DNA of 64,000 nucleotides from contig NZ_PQBZ01000005.1 in the NCBI RefSeq assembly GCF_002964665.1, forward strand, positions 1-64,000. Reading direction: 5' to 3'. A program made the translations under genes and the position numbers. The notes beneath the pieces were generated by a model, which made no database searches, had not been told where the DNA came from, and saw only the letters and a program-made list of their open reading frames with translations. This DNA comes from Pseudoalteromonas sp. T1lg23B. Lineage in GTDB: Bacteria; Pseudomonadota; Gammaproteobacteria; Enterobacterales; Alteromonadaceae. Below are positions 18,050 to 28,681 of this stretch, piece by piece (within the stretch, counting starts at the first letter, position 1; each line of letters opens with the position of its first letter).

Positions 18050-20096
18050 TATTATTTTGCTTATTCAGGTACTCTTCGTACGTTGGCGGTAACACCAATT
18101 CATCATTCCACTCAGGCAATACCGGCGTTTGCTCAAATGGCATCAAATCAATACCGTCATCTTGTTGAATTTGCTGCTCGGTACGAATGAAGTTGTATTT
18201 AGAATGGCTCAGCTTGTTCATGCTGTGGCTATCACGAATAATGGTCGGACGAATAAATACCAACAAGTTACGCTTACGTTTAGTAGTCCCCGTTGACTTA
18301 AACAGGTGTCCTAAAACTGGAATATCTCCCAATAATGGCACCTTAGACACACTTTCCTGTACGTCTTCATCAATCAAACCACCTAGAATAACCATACCGC
18401 CATCATCAGCAATAACCGTGGTGTTAATGGCACGTTTGTTCACCGCAATATCTACCGCCGTCGCGCCGCTGACACTTGATACTTCTTGTTCTATGGTCAG
18501 CTGTACCGCACTGCCATCGTTAATTTGTGGTGTCACTTTTAATTTAATACCCACTTCTTGACGGTCAACCGTTTGGAATGGGTTAGAGTTGTTATCACCC
18601 GATGTTGAACCGGTGATCACTGGCACTTCTTGACCGACAATCATGGACGCTTCTTCGTTGTCCATGGTTGTCACAGAGGGCGTGGCAAGAATATTCGACT
18701 TAGTATCGCTGGAAATGGCCTGCACAATGGCACCCCAGTCATTCTTAATAATCCCCATGGCCAAACCATTTACCCCACCTAATAACTGGCCAAGTGGTCC
18801 TAGGTCACCTTCAACGGTTTCCGTGTAAGACGTCGCTTTTCCACTTTCTTGTCCAATCACGTTTTTCGTGATCTCTTTGTCTCTTGCCTGCTCCGCAGCA
18901 ACCGCCAGTGAACCGATTGGTACCGTACTGCCGTTATTAAACTGCAACATGCCACCTTGCTCTGAGATCCACTGTAAGCCGAAGTTAATACCATCGCTTT
19001 CGAATACCTCTACCACTATCGCTTCAACAAGTACCTGAGCGCGGCGAATATCTAGCTTTTCAATAACTTGTGACAGTGAACGCATGGTATCTGGCTGAGC
19101 GGTGATCACCAAAGAGTTTGAATCTTGGTGTGCTTCAATACTGGTTTCATTTTTGTTCGCACGACTACGAGCATTATTAGCGCCACCCTGTGCGTCTTCT
19201 TGTAAGGTTTTACTCACACCTTGTAGTACTTTTACCAAGTCTTCTGCTTTGGCGTAGTTAAGGTAAAACACTTTGGTGTTGCCTTGATTTTCCAATTCAT
19301 TATCAAGGCGTTTAATTAAATCCGTGGCACGACTACGCGCCTGAGACTCACCACTGACGATAACGCTGTTAGTACGGCTATCAGCGACCACTTTTGGGAT
19401 CAAAAAGTCAGGAATGGCGCCTTTGCCACTGTCTTTGTAGATATTGTCAACAACCGTGACCACATCATCGGCTGTCGCATGGTTAAGTTTAACGATATCA
19501 ACACGTTTATCACCAGCTTGGTCAACTGATTTAATGATATCTACTAGACGGTTTACCGACGCGGCATGCCCCGTCAACATCATCACGTTTGCCGAGTTTA
19601 AGTTGGTAACATGTCCACCATCTTTTTGATCACTGAACTGGCGAATAAGTGGGCCAAGTTCTTGTACGCTAACGTTTTTAACACGTACCACACGGGTGAC
19701 CATGACATCCCCGTTGCCCATTTCTTCACCTTCAACCAAAGGCACGTTGCCCTTCTTACCATCTGAGCTGCGTACCACCTTCAGTACACCACTTTCCATC
19801 TCAGTAACCGAGTAACCGTATACTTCAAGGACGTTTAAAAAGAACTGGTAATATAACGACTCATCCATCAACTCATAACTACGCACGTTGATATTACCGC
19901 GCACGTTCGGGTCAATAACGATGGTTTTATTCAAGTTCTTGCCAACGATATTAATAAACTCATTAATATCGGTTCCTTTGAAGTTGGCAGCATACTCGAC
20001 AGCAGACACAGAAAGCGACAATCCAGCTGCTAACATTAGAGCCGCATATCTAGCTAACCCTTTTTTGATTTTTGTGAGGTGTAGCTTATTACCCAT
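18027..20096 (-). CDS. gspD: Type II secretion outer-membrane secretin D
   Basis: Forms the outer-membrane export channel. This 689-aa protein has a signal peptide (ending near LSVSA), N0 to N3 periplasmic domains, and the secretin core with [14 protein letters not shown] near the end. A C-terminal S-domain-like tail follows. Correct folding generally needs a pilotin or GspAB; neither is seen here. Confidence 0.97.
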   Translation of the reverse strand: MGNKLHLTKIKKGLARYAALMLAAGLSLSVSAVEYAANFKGTDINEFINIVGKNLNKTIVIDPNVRGNINVRSYELMDESLYYQFFLNVLEVYGYSVTEMESGVLKVVRSSDGKKGNVPLVEGEEMGNGDVMVTRVVRVKNVSVQELGPLIRQFSDQKDGGHVTNLNSANVMMLTGHAASVNRLVDIIKSVDQAGDKRVDIVKLNHATADDVVTVVDNIYKDSGKGAIPDFLIPKVVADSRTNSVIVSGESQARSRATDLIKRLDNELENQGNTKVFYLNYAKAEDLVKVLQGVSKTLQEDAQGGANNARSRANKNETSIEAHQDSNSLVITAQPDTMRSLSQVIEKLDIRRAQVLVEAIVVEVFESDGINFGLQWISEQGGMLQFNNGSTVPIGSLAVAAEQARDKEITKNVIGQESGKATSYTETVEGDLGPLGQLLGGVNGLAMGIIKNDWGAIVQAISSDTKSNILATPSVTTMDNEEASMIVGQEVPVITGSTSGDNNSNPFQTVDRQEVGIKLKVTPQINDGSAVQLTIEQEVSSVSGATAVDIAVNKRAINTTVIADDGGMVILGGLIDEDVQESVSKVPLLGDIPVLGHLFKSTGTTKRKRNLLVFIRPTIIRDSHSMNKLSHSKYNFIRTEQQIQQDDGIDLMPFEQTPVLPEWNDELVLPPTYEEYLNKQNNNERNNDD

Positions 20097-20123
20097 TATT
20101 TTTAAACTCCAAATTGACTATTG

Positions 20124-21032
20124 TTACAGGCTAAATTGCACGCTCATGACCTGGCCATCACGCTCTATGGTAATGGTCGCATCAGTGCTGTTTCTTAGCT
20201 CATTCATGGCTGACATAGCCTGTTTCATATCCGTGAGTTGATAGCCATTGATAGCAACAGCTAAATCATTGTTTTTGAGTCCCATCTTGCTAAACAAGTC
20301 AGGATCTTTGCCCGGGCTCAAGCGATAGCCTAATAACTGGCCTGCGCTGCGGTGCGGCGTAATGCGAATATAATCGAGTAGTTTGCCTGGGTCTTGCAAA
20401 AGTTCTTCTTTCTTCTGACCTAGCTCACTGGGCACCTCTTGACGCACTAGCTGAGGGCGATTGTTTTGCGATGGACGTTCACTGGCTGAGGACTTAGGTG
20501 CCACTGGCATAGCAACACTCGTTGAGTACTCAAGCCCATCCAGCATCAAGGTTTCAAAGCGACCGCTCACATCTAAGATTACTCTATCTGGTAACACTTG
20601 AGCCAACTTGGCTCGAGTTCCTTCAATGGCTTCTTGTACTTCGTAAGTCGTTTGTCTACCTTGAGATTCAATGATCGCAAGACCCGCTCTGTCATTTAAG
20701 CTCACGGCCACAATACCTGTAAGACGCACATTCAATGCCGTCTGAGGCGCATCGGAAACAATAGCTTGAGGTTGTTCTTCAGGCTTACTACCAGCATCAC
20801 CAAATAAGTTCTGTTGAATGATTGATTGGCTGTTCACAGCTGAACTGGTTGTGGCATAAACCGACGACATAGAAGGTAGTGGCTGCGTGACAGGCTGAGG
20901 CCATACCAACCAAAATAGCTGGGACATTAAATAAGCGATATAAACAACAGCTAAGTAAACCACTAAACGACTGAGTTTTGCATGGGGCAGCCCGAGCAAT
21001 ACTTTCTGTAACTGTTGTATTTGTAATTCCAT
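20124..21032 (-). CDS. gspC: Type II secretion protein C
   Basis: Inner-membrane protein that couples the platform to the secretin. This 302-aa protein has one TM (about 22-44), the homology-region domain (about 95-165, LTGIVAV, AIIE) and a C-terminal PDZ domain (about 210-300). It is the first gene of the 12-gene operon; the promoter must lie in the 210-bp divergent gap to hslR but no clear hexamers were assigned. Confidence 0.94.
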   Translation of the reverse strand: MELQIQQLQKVLLGLPHAKLSRLVVYLAVVYIAYLMSQLFWLVWPQPVTQPLPSMSSVYATTSSAVNSQSIIQQNLFGDAGSKPEEQPQAIVSDAPQTALNVRLTGIVAVSLNDRAGLAIIESQGRQTTYEVQEAIEGTRAKLAQVLPDRVILDVSGRFETLMLDGLEYSTSVAMPVAPKSSASERPSQNNRPQLVRQEVPSELGQKKEELLQDPGKLLDYIRITPHRSAGQLLGYRLSPGKDPDLFSKMGLKNNDLAVAINGYQLTDMKQAMSAMNELRNSTDATITIERDGQVMSVQFSL

Positions 21033-21242
21033 ATCCGTCTTTTCTTATTCTATTTGAGCTTTCCAGTGTACCTTTTCAGTGTAAATTCAACAAGCGCACT
21101 AATATGACAGTTTGTCTTCACTGAATGGTCAATGGGCATCCCTTTGAACACAATACATCGCGAGAGTTCCACGACCTTTTTTTGAACATTGAAATATGCT
21201 AAATTTGTCGCATTATTCCACATTCTTTATGGTTAATAAATT

Positions 21243-21653
21243 GTGACTAAAAAATCCTCCGAACAACCACAGCAAAATGACGCCGTCAGGCTAGACAAAT
21301 GGCTATGGGCTGCACGGTTTTACAAGACTCGAGCGATCGCTCGAGAAATGGTCCAAGGAGGTAAAGTACACTATAACGGGCAACGCTGTAAACCCAGTAA
21401 GTTAGTTGAACTCGGTGCCACCATTAAGCTGGCACAGGGGTTTGATGAGAAAGAAGTCACCGTTTTGGTACTACTCGACAAACGCCAAGCAGCGCCTATT
21501 GCACAACTATCTTACCGAGAATCGGAACAAAGTGTAGAGAAACGCGAGCAAAATGCAATAGCGCGCAAGAACAACAGCTTTTTTGCACCACATCCTGTTA
21601 ACAAACCGGACAAAAAGCAAAGACGCGAACTACTCAAATTGAAATCAAGCTAG
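21243..21653 (+). CDS. hslR: Hsp15, ribosome-associated heat-shock protein
   Basis: Binds stalled 50S subunits carrying peptidyl-tRNA after heat shock. This 136-aa protein has an S4 RNA-binding domain (VRLDKWLWAARFYKTR to about residue 70) and a basic C-terminal tail. The start is GTG (21243). It is followed after 10 bp by hslO, the usual partner. Confidence 0.94.
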   Translation: MTKKSSEQPQQNDAVRLDKWLWAARFYKTRAIAREMVQGGKVHYNGQRCKPSKLVELGATIKLAQGFDEKEVTVLVLLDKRQAAPIAQLSYRESEQSVEKREQNAIARKNNSFFAPHPVNKPDKKQRRELLKLKSS

Positions 21654-21663
21654 GATTTAATAA

Positions 21664-22509
21664 ATGCAACCTGATTTACTCCACCGCTATATTTTCGAAA
21701 AACTCGATGTACGCGGCGAACTGGTACAAATTGATCATACCTTTAATGAGATCATTGCCGGACATAACTATCCACAAGCAGTGCAAGCATTACTCGGTGA
21801 GTTATTAGTTGCGACCAGTTTATTGACGGCCACTTTAAAGTTTGAAGGTGACATAGCAGTACAGTTACAAGGCGACGGCCCAGTAAAGTATGCAGTTATC
21901 AATGGTGATCATCAGCAAAACATGCGTGGTGTTGCAAGACTACAAGGTGACATTACTGGCACAACGGTTCCTGATCTGATGGGTAAAGGCTACATGGTTA
22001 TTACCATTACACCTACGAAAGGGGAGCGTTACCAAGGGATTGTACCACTGACATCTGACTCATTAGCAGCATGCCTAGAAGATTACTTTACGCAATCAGA
22101 GCAGCTTAAAACGCGCTTATGGTTTGCCACCAGTACCGAAGGTGAACGCGTCAAAGCCGCGGGGCTGTTTTTGCAGGTACTGCCTGTGGATAAAGAAAAG
22201 TCACAAGAGGACTTTGTACATTTAGAAGCGCTGAGCAATACCATCAAAGATGAAGAGCTGTTGGACTTAGACGCACAAACCGTGCTGACACGTTTGTATC
22301 ACGAAGACAACCCACAGCTGTTCGAGCCACAGGAAATTAACTTCGTGTGTGGTTGTAGCAGAGAAAAAACCATTAATGCGTTAGTTAATGTGGGGAAAGA
22401 AGCACTATTTGCTGATATTGAGAAGCAAGGCGAGATCAATATCAGCTGTCATTATTGTTTGAAAAACTACGTTTTCAACAAAGAAGACATTAAGGCAATT
22501 TTTAACTAA
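21664..22509 (+). CDS. hslO: Hsp33 redox-regulated chaperone
   Basis: Cytoplasmic holdase activated by oxidation. This 281-aa protein has the four zinc-binding cysteines near the C-terminus (CGCS and CHYC), which form disulfides on activation. Length is normal. It is co-transcribed with hslR and ends at an intrinsic terminator. Confidence 0.96.
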   Translation: MQPDLLHRYIFEKLDVRGELVQIDHTFNEIIAGHNYPQAVQALLGELLVATSLLTATLKFEGDIAVQLQGDGPVKYAVINGDHQQNMRGVARLQGDITGTTVPDLMGKGYMVITITPTKGERYQGIVPLTSDSLAACLEDYFTQSEQLKTRLWFATSTEGERVKAAGLFLQVLPVDKEKSQEDFVHLEALSNTIKDEELLDLDAQTVLTRLYHEDNPQLFEPQEINFVCGCSREKTINALVNVGKEALFADIEKQGEINISCHYCLKNYVFNKEDIKAIFN

Positions 22510-22537
22510 ATTTACCTTAGCGATTGTTTCCAATATC

Positions 22538-22565
22538 AAGCCGTCAAAATGACGGCTTTTTTGTT
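22538..22565 (+). terminator. Intrinsic terminator after hslO
   Basis: The stem AAGCCGTCA/TGACGGCTT with an AAA loop is followed by T6, 28 bp after the hslO stop. Confidence 0.9.
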
Positions 22566-22574
22566 GTCAAAAAA

Positions 22575-22588
22575 TGACACCGGTATCA
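22575..22588. promoter_or_regulatory. LacI-family operator-like site 1 upstream of pckA
   Basis: TGACACCGGTATCA is a near-perfect palindrome centred on ACCGGT, like LacI/GalR-family operators (CG at the dyad). The identical 14-mer recurs 32 bp downstream. It lies 174 bp before the pckA start. Confidence 0.55.
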
Positions 22589-22606
22589 CAAAATTAGTAA
22601 TTTTCA

Positions 22607-22620
22607 TGACACCGGTATCA
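22607..22620. promoter_or_regulatory. LacI-family operator-like site 2 upstream of pckA
   Basis: Second identical copy of TGACACCGGTATCA. The 32-bp centre-to-centre distance is about three helical turns, so bound dimers would lie on the same face of the DNA. The regulator is not encoded in the window. Confidence 0.55.
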
Positions 22621-22761
22621 TTGAAATTATTTAAGTTTTTTGACGTTTTTATGCCTTTTTAGAGCCTCCAAAAGCTCGAATATCTCAAAACCATCTGGTA
22701 CTATAAATTCAGCTTAAGAACTCAGAGCTATCCCGTTCAATTCTCACATTTAGGTAATAAC

Positions 22762-24300
22762 ATGACTTCAAGCGCTACTCGTTTTGTCGATTTAACTGCA
22801 GCCGAACTTGTCGAACACGCCATTAGCCGTGGTGAAGGCACTTTAGCCGCAAATGGGGCTTTCGTAGCTAACACTGGCCGTCGTACTGGCCGTTCACCTA
22901 GTGATCGTTTTATCGTAAAAGAGCCAAGCACTGAAAAAGACATCCAATGGGGTAACGTTAACCGCCCATTCGATGCTGAAAAATTTAATGCACTATGGGC
23001 TCGTGTTGAAGCACACGTACAAAGCAAAGACCACTTCGTCTCTCACCTTGAAGTGGGTGCAGATCCAGAACACTACTTACCAGTCGTAGTTACTACTGAA
23101 ACTGCATGGCACCATATTTTTGCTAAAAACATGTTTATTAATCCTGAGCGTTACAATGCCTCTGATTTACCGCAATGGCAGGTAATGAATGTGCCTTCAT
23201 TTGTTTGTGACCCAGAGCGCGATGGCACAAACAGCGATGGTACCGTGATCATTAACTTTGCAGAGCGCAAAGTACTACTAGCTGGCATGCACTACGCTGG
23301 CGAAATGAAAAAATCAATGTTCTCAGTACAGAACTTCCTGCTACCAGCTAAAGGTGTATTACCAATGCACTGTAGTGCAAACGTCGGTGAAGCAGGCGAT
23401 ACAGCATTATTCTTCGGATTATCTGGGACAGGTAAAACAACCCTATCAGCTGACCCTACTCGCTTCCTAATTGGTGACGACGAGCACGGCTGGGCGCCTG
23501 GCAGTGTATTCAACATTGAAGGTGGTTGTTACGCAAAATGTATCGACCTATCGCAAAAGAATGAGCCTGTGATCTGGAACGCGATTAAGTTCGGTACCAT
23601 CCTAGAAAACGTGGTACTCGATGAAAACCGTGTACCTGATTTTAAAGATACTAGCCTAACGCAAAACACTCGTGCAGCTTACCCACTAGAGCACGTAGAA
23701 AAGCGTAAAGTAGAAAACCGTGCTGGTGAACCAAAGGCAGTGGTATTCTTAACTTGTGACGTAAGTGGTGTGCTACCTCCGGTATCTATTCTTTCTGAAG
23801 AAGCTGCGGCTTACCACTTCCTAAGTGGCTACACAGCGAAAGTTGGTTCAACTGAAATCGGTTCAACTGCAGATATCGAATCTACCTTCTCAACTTGTTT
23901 TGGCGCACCGTTCTTCCCACGTCCAGCGGGCGTTTACGCAGAGCTTCTAATGAAGCGTGTGCGTGAGTTTGGCGCGAAAGTTTACCTAGTAAATACAGGT
24001 TGGACAGGCGGTCCTTACGGTATCGGTAAGCGTTTTGATATTCCAACTACACGTGCGGTTGTCGATGCGATTGTGTCTGGCAAACTAGCGGATGTTGAAA
24101 CCACTCATATTGAATCACTCAACCTAGATGTACCAGTTGCGGTACCAGGTGTAGACAGCGCCTTACTTAACCCAGTTAATACTTGGGAAGACAAAGGTAA
24201 ATATGCTGAGTATGCGGCTAAACTGGCTGCGGACTTTAAAGAAAACTTCGCTAAATACGATGTTTCTGACGCCATCAAGCAGGCGGGTCCTCGTGGCTGA
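22762..24300 (+). CDS. pckA: Phosphoenolpyruvate carboxykinase (ATP)
   Basis: Converts oxaloacetate and ATP to PEP, CO2 and ADP, the entry step of gluconeogenesis. This 512-aa protein has [10 protein letters not shown] (about 35-44), the P-loop GLSGTGKTT (about 218-226), and the kinase-2-like metal site GDDEHGW. It is slightly shorter than the E. coli enzyme (540 aa). It follows hslO, as in many gammaproteobacteria. A possible -10 (TATAAA, 22702-22707) lies downstream of the twin operators, which suggests control by a sugar- or metabolite-responsive repressor. Confidence 0.97.
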   Translation: MTSSATRFVDLTAAELVEHAISRGEGTLAANGAFVANTGRRTGRSPSDRFIVKEPSTEKDIQWGNVNRPFDAEKFNALWARVEAHVQSKDHFVSHLEVGADPEHYLPVVVTTETAWHHIFAKNMFINPERYNASDLPQWQVMNVPSFVCDPERDGTNSDGTVIINFAERKVLLAGMHYAGEMKKSMFSVQNFLLPAKGVLPMHCSANVGEAGDTALFFGLSGTGKTTLSADPTRFLIGDDEHGWAPGSVFNIEGGCYAKCIDLSQKNEPVIWNAIKFGTILENVVLDENRVPDFKDTSLTQNTRAAYPLEHVEKRKVENRAGEPKAVVFLTCDVSGVLPPVSILSEEAAAYHFLSGYTAKVGSTEIGSTADIESTFSTCFGAPFFPRPAGVYAELLMKRVREFGAKVYLVNTGWTGGPYGIGKRFDIPTTRAVVDAIVSGKLADVETTHIESLNLDVPVAVPGVDSALLNPVNTWEDKGKYAEYAAKLAADFKENFAKYDVSDAIKQAGPRG

Positions 24301-24326
24301 TTAAGCCTGACTCGGTAAGCCTATTA

Positions 24327-24356
24327 GGTGAACCATTCGGTAAACCATTCGGTAAA
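24327..24356. repeat. Short tandem repeat after pckA
   Basis: A 12-bp unit (GTAAACCATTCG, first copy GTGAACCATTCG) is repeated about two and a half times just after pckA and before its terminator. The rest of the 300-bp gap to the next gene holds the terminator and no visible gene. Confidence 0.7.
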
Positions 24357-24370
24357 CCAGTTCCTTTATC

Positions 24371-24398
24371 AAAAGCGCCCCTCGTTGGGCGTTTTTTT
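24371..24398 (+). terminator. Intrinsic terminator after pckA
   Basis: The stem CGCCC/GGGCG (extended by A-T pairs) with loop CTCGTT is followed by T7. Confidence 0.9.
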
Positions 24399-24602
24399 GT
24401 TTTAGCCTGCCTGTTAATTCAGATAACCTAATCTCCTTTCACTGAATGCAAGCGCTAACTTAAGACCTTGTAGAGCACCCAGTGTGAAATAATGCTGACA
24501 ATCAGCCATACTGAAATGATATCGCTCAGCGCAAATGGTAGCAAAGCAGTAACAGATATGGTTTGATTAAGGTTTGCGCATTACCAAGAAAAAGAACATA
24601 CC

Positions 24603-26633
24603 ATGCTTGAAAATTTATCTCTGAGGAAAAAAATCCTCCTACTCATAGGCGGCACGATTTCAGTGCTGTTGATTATTGCATCGAGCTATTTTGTGAATCA
24701 CATTGCGACTTTGTCGCGACAAGGTGTGGAGCGCGAGGCTCAAAGCTATCTATATGGTGAAAAGCTCTCGATGGAGTCATTTTTTGCCCAGTACGGTAAG
24801 CTGGTTAAGTCATTTATTACCAGCCCGCATATGATCGCGTTTTTTGAACAATACGACACGCGAGAAAGCGATCTTTCCACGCTACAAGGTTATGAAAATA
24901 TCAACAAGGATTTCATTCGTATCAGTAGTGGTGATGAGAACGTTTTATCTGCTTTCTTTGGTTCAGCAAAAACAGGCGAATATTTCAAAGAAAATGAACG
25001 CACTTCCAAATTCGCCGATGGTAACCCTTATTACGCCTACAAGCGAGGTTGGTGGCAAGACGCTTTAAATAACAATGATTTGTATGTTGGCACACCCACT
25101 GTTGATATCAATACCGGTGCGGTATCTGCAGTTGTACAACAACCCGTGCGCAACAGCCGCGGTGAATTGGTTGGGATTGGCGGGGTTGATCTACAAATTA
25201 ATCGCATCAGTGCTTTGGTTGAAGACATTCGCTTTCATGATCAAGGTTATGGCTTCTTACTCGACAATAACTTTAAAGTTGTTCACTTATCAAAACAAAC
25301 GGGTCATGACCTCTCCATTACCGATGAAGGCCCCAATGGTAAAGAAGGTTTAGAGGCACTGGAACAACGCTTTGCTGATACCCACGGGTTTAGCCAGCTT
25401 AATCAACAAATGCAAAGTAACAAATCTGGCACCTCTGTTGTTACATTAAAAGGTAAAGAATACTACGTCGTGTTCAACACGGTGGAGCTGGAAACGCCAA
25501 TTTTAGATTGGCGCCTCGGTATTCTCATTCCGGTGAGTTTGATTGAAGAACCGGTAGAGCAGGCTGTTATGACCACCATCACCTCAGTGGTTGTCATTCT
25601 CGCAATTGTGGTTGCCATGATCTGGTGGGCAACACATATGATAGCCAAACCAATTACGACGTTGACCATGACCATGCGTGATATTGCCTCGGGTGATGGC
25701 GACTTAACACAGCGCATCGATATAAAAAGTAAAGACGAAGTGGGCCAGCTTGCCCATCATATGAATACTTTTATTGATAAACTGCGCGCCATGATGCTTG
25801 ATACCGCAGCCCAAGCTTCACAACTGGGTAATGCAGCGGCGCAACTGAGTGATGTCTCATCCAATACCAACTCTGAAATTCAACAAGAAAAGGAGCAGGT
25901 AGATAGCGTGAGTGCTGCTGTGACTGAAATGGCTGCCACTGTAACGGAAATTTCCCGTAACGCACAGGAGACCAACCAAGCAGCGGAAACCGTACAACGT
26001 ATGACACAAGACGGTGCCACCCGTTCAAACCAAGCACAACAAGTCATGACGGAACTCTCCGCCCACATTGGTGAAGCTGCGAAAGTGGTTTCAGGTTTAG
26101 AGCAGGAAACCAGTAATATTGGCGCAGTCATTGACGTGATCAATGGCATTGCTGAACAAACTAACCTGCTAGCACTGAATGCAGCAATTGAAGCAGCACG
26201 TGCAGGTGAGCAAGGACGTGGCTTTGCAGTGGTTGCAGACGAAGTACGCTCATTAGCAAGTCGCACCCAAGAATCCACCGATGACATTCGTAACATGATT
26301 TCGCGCTTACAGCAGATAGCTCAGCAAGCTTCCAGCATGATGCAAAAAGGTCAAGAGCAGGCACAAAGCACCGTGGAACAAACTCAAGGCGTACTTGACT
26401 CATTGCGGGAAATCGCCGATTCAGTGGTCACAGTACAAGATCAAAGCCACCAAATCGCCACATCAACCGAGGAGCAAACGGTGGTGGCCGAAGATATCAA
26501 CAACAGTCTTAATACCATTAATGATTTGGTCAACAGCACAGCTCATCACGCACAAACGCTGGCAAGCGAAGCCAAGGATTTGAATGACCTCGCTAAAGCG
26601 CTTAATAGCACTGTTAATCAATTTAAGCTATAA
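24603..26633 (+). CDS. Methyl-accepting chemotaxis protein with periplasmic Cache domain
   Basis: A transmembrane chemoreceptor that controls CheA. This 676-aa protein has TM1 (about 10-30), a dCache-type periplasmic domain (about 35-310), TM2 (about 323-345), HAMP (about 345-400) and the cytoplasmic signalling domain with the conserved hairpin tip ([31 protein letters not shown]). The Cache region [12 protein letters not shown] partly matches the amino-acid-binding dCache pattern (Y-x4-R-x-W), with W in place of the following Y; amino-acid sensing is a guess. Single gene. Confidence 0.92.
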   Translation: MLENLSLRKKILLLIGGTISVLLIIASSYFVNHIATLSRQGVEREAQSYLYGEKLSMESFFAQYGKLVKSFITSPHMIAFFEQYDTRESDLSTLQGYENINKDFIRISSGDENVLSAFFGSAKTGEYFKENERTSKFADGNPYYAYKRGWWQDALNNNDLYVGTPTVDINTGAVSAVVQQPVRNSRGELVGIGGVDLQINRISALVEDIRFHDQGYGFLLDNNFKVVHLSKQTGHDLSITDEGPNGKEGLEALEQRFADTHGFSQLNQQMQSNKSGTSVVTLKGKEYYVVFNTVELETPILDWRLGILIPVSLIEEPVEQAVMTTITSVVVILAIVVAMIWWATHMIAKPITTLTMTMRDIASGDGDLTQRIDIKSKDEVGQLAHHMNTFIDKLRAMMLDTAAQASQLGNAAAQLSDVSSNTNSEIQQEKEQVDSVSAAVTEMAATVTEISRNAQETNQAAETVQRMTQDGATRSNQAQQVMTELSAHIGEAAKVVSGLEQETSNIGAVIDVINGIAEQTNLLALNAAIEAARAGEQGRGFAVVADEVRSLASRTQESTDDIRNMISRLQQIAQQASSMMQKGQEQAQSTVEQTQGVLDSLREIADSVVTVQDQSHQIATSTEEQTVVAEDINNSLNTINDLVNSTAHHAQTLASEAKDLNDLAKALNSTVNQFKL

Positions 26634-26640
26634 CTCCCCT

Positions 26641-26666
26641 GTGATGTGCTCCAAAGAGCACATCAC
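26641..26666. repeat. Perfect 11-bp inverted repeat between the MCP gene and hemN
   Basis: GTGATGTGCTC and GAGCACATCAC are separated by a CAAA loop, 7 bp after the MCP stop. It has no T-run, so it is not a canonical intrinsic terminator; it may stabilise the mRNA 3' end or end transcription with Rho. Confidence 0.6.
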
Positions 26667-26670
26667 ATCC

Positions 26671-26684
26671 TTGCGACAGATCAA
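26671..26684 (+). promoter_or_regulatory. Putative FNR/Anr box upstream of hemN
   Basis: TTGCGACAGATCAA matches the FNR consensus TTGAT-N4-ATCAA at 8 of 10 positions. A good -10, TATACT (26707-26712), predicts a start near 26719, which puts the box centre at about -41.5, the class II activation position. Confidence 0.45.
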
Positions 26685-26743
26685 TACTCAGCTTCACGCC
26701 TAGCCCTATACTAACACTCCCAAATTTATGCGTGAAAAAGTGA

Positions 26744-28123
26744 GTGCTTAACGTGATCAATCTACCAACATGGGATGAATCCCTGATCAAAAAGTATAAT
26801 GTGTCTGGTCCTCGATATACTTCTTATCCAACCGCGCTGTCTCTACAGTCAGGCTATGATGTAACGGCACTGCGCACGGCAATTCAATCCTCAAGTAGTC
26901 ACTCACTGTCACTGTATGTCCATATTCCGTTTTGTCATCAGCTTTGCTACTACTGTGGTTGCAATAAAATAGTGACGCGCCATCAGCACAAAGCTGATAC
27001 GTATTTAGATAATCTAGAGTTAGAGATAAAAGCGCAAGCACCACTGTTTGCACATTACCAAGTTGAACAGTTGCACTTAGGTGGTGGTACCCCCACATTT
27101 TTGAGTCCAGCCCAAATGAGCCGCCTGCTTAGCATGTTGGAACAACATTTCACATTTACCCCACAGGCGCAGCGTAGCATTGAAATAGACCCTCGCTCAT
27201 TGGCTGACAACATGCTTGAACACTTAAAGACTCTTGGCTTTAATCGCGTTTCATTTGGTGTTCAAGATTTTAATGATCAGGTACAAGCGGCGGTCAATCG
27301 CCCACAGCATATGGAAGATGTGATTGCGTTACTGACACAAGCTCGTGAACTGGGATTTAAATCCATAAACGCTGATATGATTTACGGACTCCCTCATCAG
27401 ACTCCTGAAAGTTTTGCTCAAAGCATCGCCAAACTCATCGCGTTGAGTCCTGACCGAGTCTCTGTGTTCAATTATGCGCACCTGCCCGATAAATTTGCAG
27501 CTCAGCGCAAATTAAAAGAAGCGGATATGCCAACTCCAGAGCAAAAGTTGACCATGTTTAAAAATACCCTCGCGCAAATGACCGAGGCAGGCTATCAGTT
27601 TATTGGCATGGATCACTTTGCTAAAAAACAGGATGAATTAGCTATTGCACAGCAACACGGCCAGCTTCACCGCAATTTTCAGGGCTACACCACCCATGGG
27701 GAATGTGACTTACTGGGTCTAGGTGTCTCGTCAATTTCACAAATAGGCAATGCCATTTTGCAAAACGAAAAAGACCTCAAAGCCTATTATGACGCCGTAA
27801 ATCAACACGGCTTTGCGGTCCATAAAGGCATGAAACTAGACGACGAAGATAAACTTAGAGCCGCCGTGATAAAGCAGCTTATCTGCCACTTTGAACTGAA
27901 TATTTCGCAATTTGAGGCAACACACAACCTAGACTTTAATACACACTTTGCAGACGCTTTATGCGCCCTCGCACCGCTGGCTGAAGATGGGTTGGTAGAG
28001 ATAACTGCAGAGAAAATTACAGTCACCAGCAAAGGTAACCTTTTCATCCGGATCATCTGTATGTGCTTTGATGCTTATTTGCAACAACAGTTGAAAACGT
28101 CACGCTTTTCGCGGGTCATATGA
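26744..28123 (+). CDS. hemN: Oxygen-independent coproporphyrinogen III oxidase
   Basis: Radical-SAM enzyme of anaerobic haem synthesis. This 459-aa protein has NVSGPRYTSYPTA near the N-terminus, the cluster motif CHQLCYYC (C-x3-C-x2-C), GGGTPTF and a C-terminal HemN domain. The start is a GTG, either 26744 or 26753; neither has a strong ribosome site. A hairpin (GCGGGTC/GACCCGC) overlaps the stop codon. Context suggests anaerobic induction through the FNR-like box. Confidence 0.95.
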   Translation: MLNVINLPTWDESLIKKYNVSGPRYTSYPTALSLQSGYDVTALRTAIQSSSSHSLSLYVHIPFCHQLCYYCGCNKIVTRHQHKADTYLDNLELEIKAQAPLFAHYQVEQLHLGGGTPTFLSPAQMSRLLSMLEQHFTFTPQAQRSIEIDPRSLADNMLEHLKTLGFNRVSFGVQDFNDQVQAAVNRPQHMEDVIALLTQARELGFKSINADMIYGLPHQTPESFAQSIAKLIALSPDRVSVFNYAHLPDKFAAQRKLKEADMPTPEQKLTMFKNTLAQMTEAGYQFIGMDHFAKKQDELAIAQQHGQLHRNFQGYTTHGECDLLGLGVSSISQIGNAILQNEKDLKAYYDAVNQHGFAVHKGMKLDDEDKLRAAVIKQLICHFELNISQFEATHNLDFNTHFADALCALAPLAEDGLVEITAEKITVTSKGNLFIRIICMCFDAYLQQQLKTSRFSRVI

Positions 28124-28170
28124 TGGACCCGCTCGCCCAATTAAAATGCTTCAAGTATTGATAACGTTGA

Positions 28171-28623
28171 CTATTCTTGTATGGCTTCTTGTGCCGCTAT
28201 TTTTGCGGCTATGAAGTCAACGTGAGCAACATATAACAGCCCTGATATTTTGCGTATGATATGGTCCTCATGGGTGTCTAAATGACCATCGGCAAACGCC
28301 ACATGCCAGAGCAATTCTATGATTTCAATACGCTCAATATCTGAGGTGTGTCGATTTATTTGCTTAACAAACGCATACAAATCTATCGCGTGATCAACAT
28401 GCTGCTGTGCTTGATTTAGTAAGCACTCTGCCTGCTGAGCATCCAACTGACATCGACTCGTGAGTATGTTGCGGATTTTACTCAGTTCACTTGCCAACGT
28501 TTTACCGTCAGCACGCATAACTTCAACCAATAGTGCTGCAAGTGCAGTATTAAATTCTAGCTCTAACGGCTTTGGAGCCTGTGCAGTGGCGCTTTGTAAT
28601 AACTTCTTCAGGTGATTTAACAA
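28171..28623 (-). CDS. TerB-like tellurite-resistance-family protein
   Basis: This 150-aa cytoplasmic helical protein has the TerB-fold signature: a helix with LLVEVMRADG (about 30-40) and WHVAFADGHLDTHEDHIIRKI (two DG/ED acidic metal-type positions, about 108-128). No other ter genes are present, so a role in tellurite resistance should not be assumed. Divergent from the lipoprotein gene with 58 bp between. Confidence 0.8.
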   Translation of the reverse strand: MLNHLKKLLQSATAQAPKPLELEFNTALAALLVEVMRADGKTLASELSKIRNILTSRCQLDAQQAECLLNQAQQHVDHAIDLYAFVKQINRHTSDIERIEIIELLWHVAFADGHLDTHEDHIIRKISGLLYVAHVDFIAAKIAAQEAIQE

Positions 28624-28681
28624 CGAGATAACCCTCTCTATGTTAGACTTAATATGATTAAAACTTAAGGATCAAGCACGC

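Noticed and set aside
26641..26666. Intrinsic terminator after the MCP gene
   Set aside because: The stem is perfect but there is no U-tract on either strand.
28171..28623. Tellurite resistance locus
   Set aside because: Only one TerB-like gene; no terA, terC, terD or other ter genes around.
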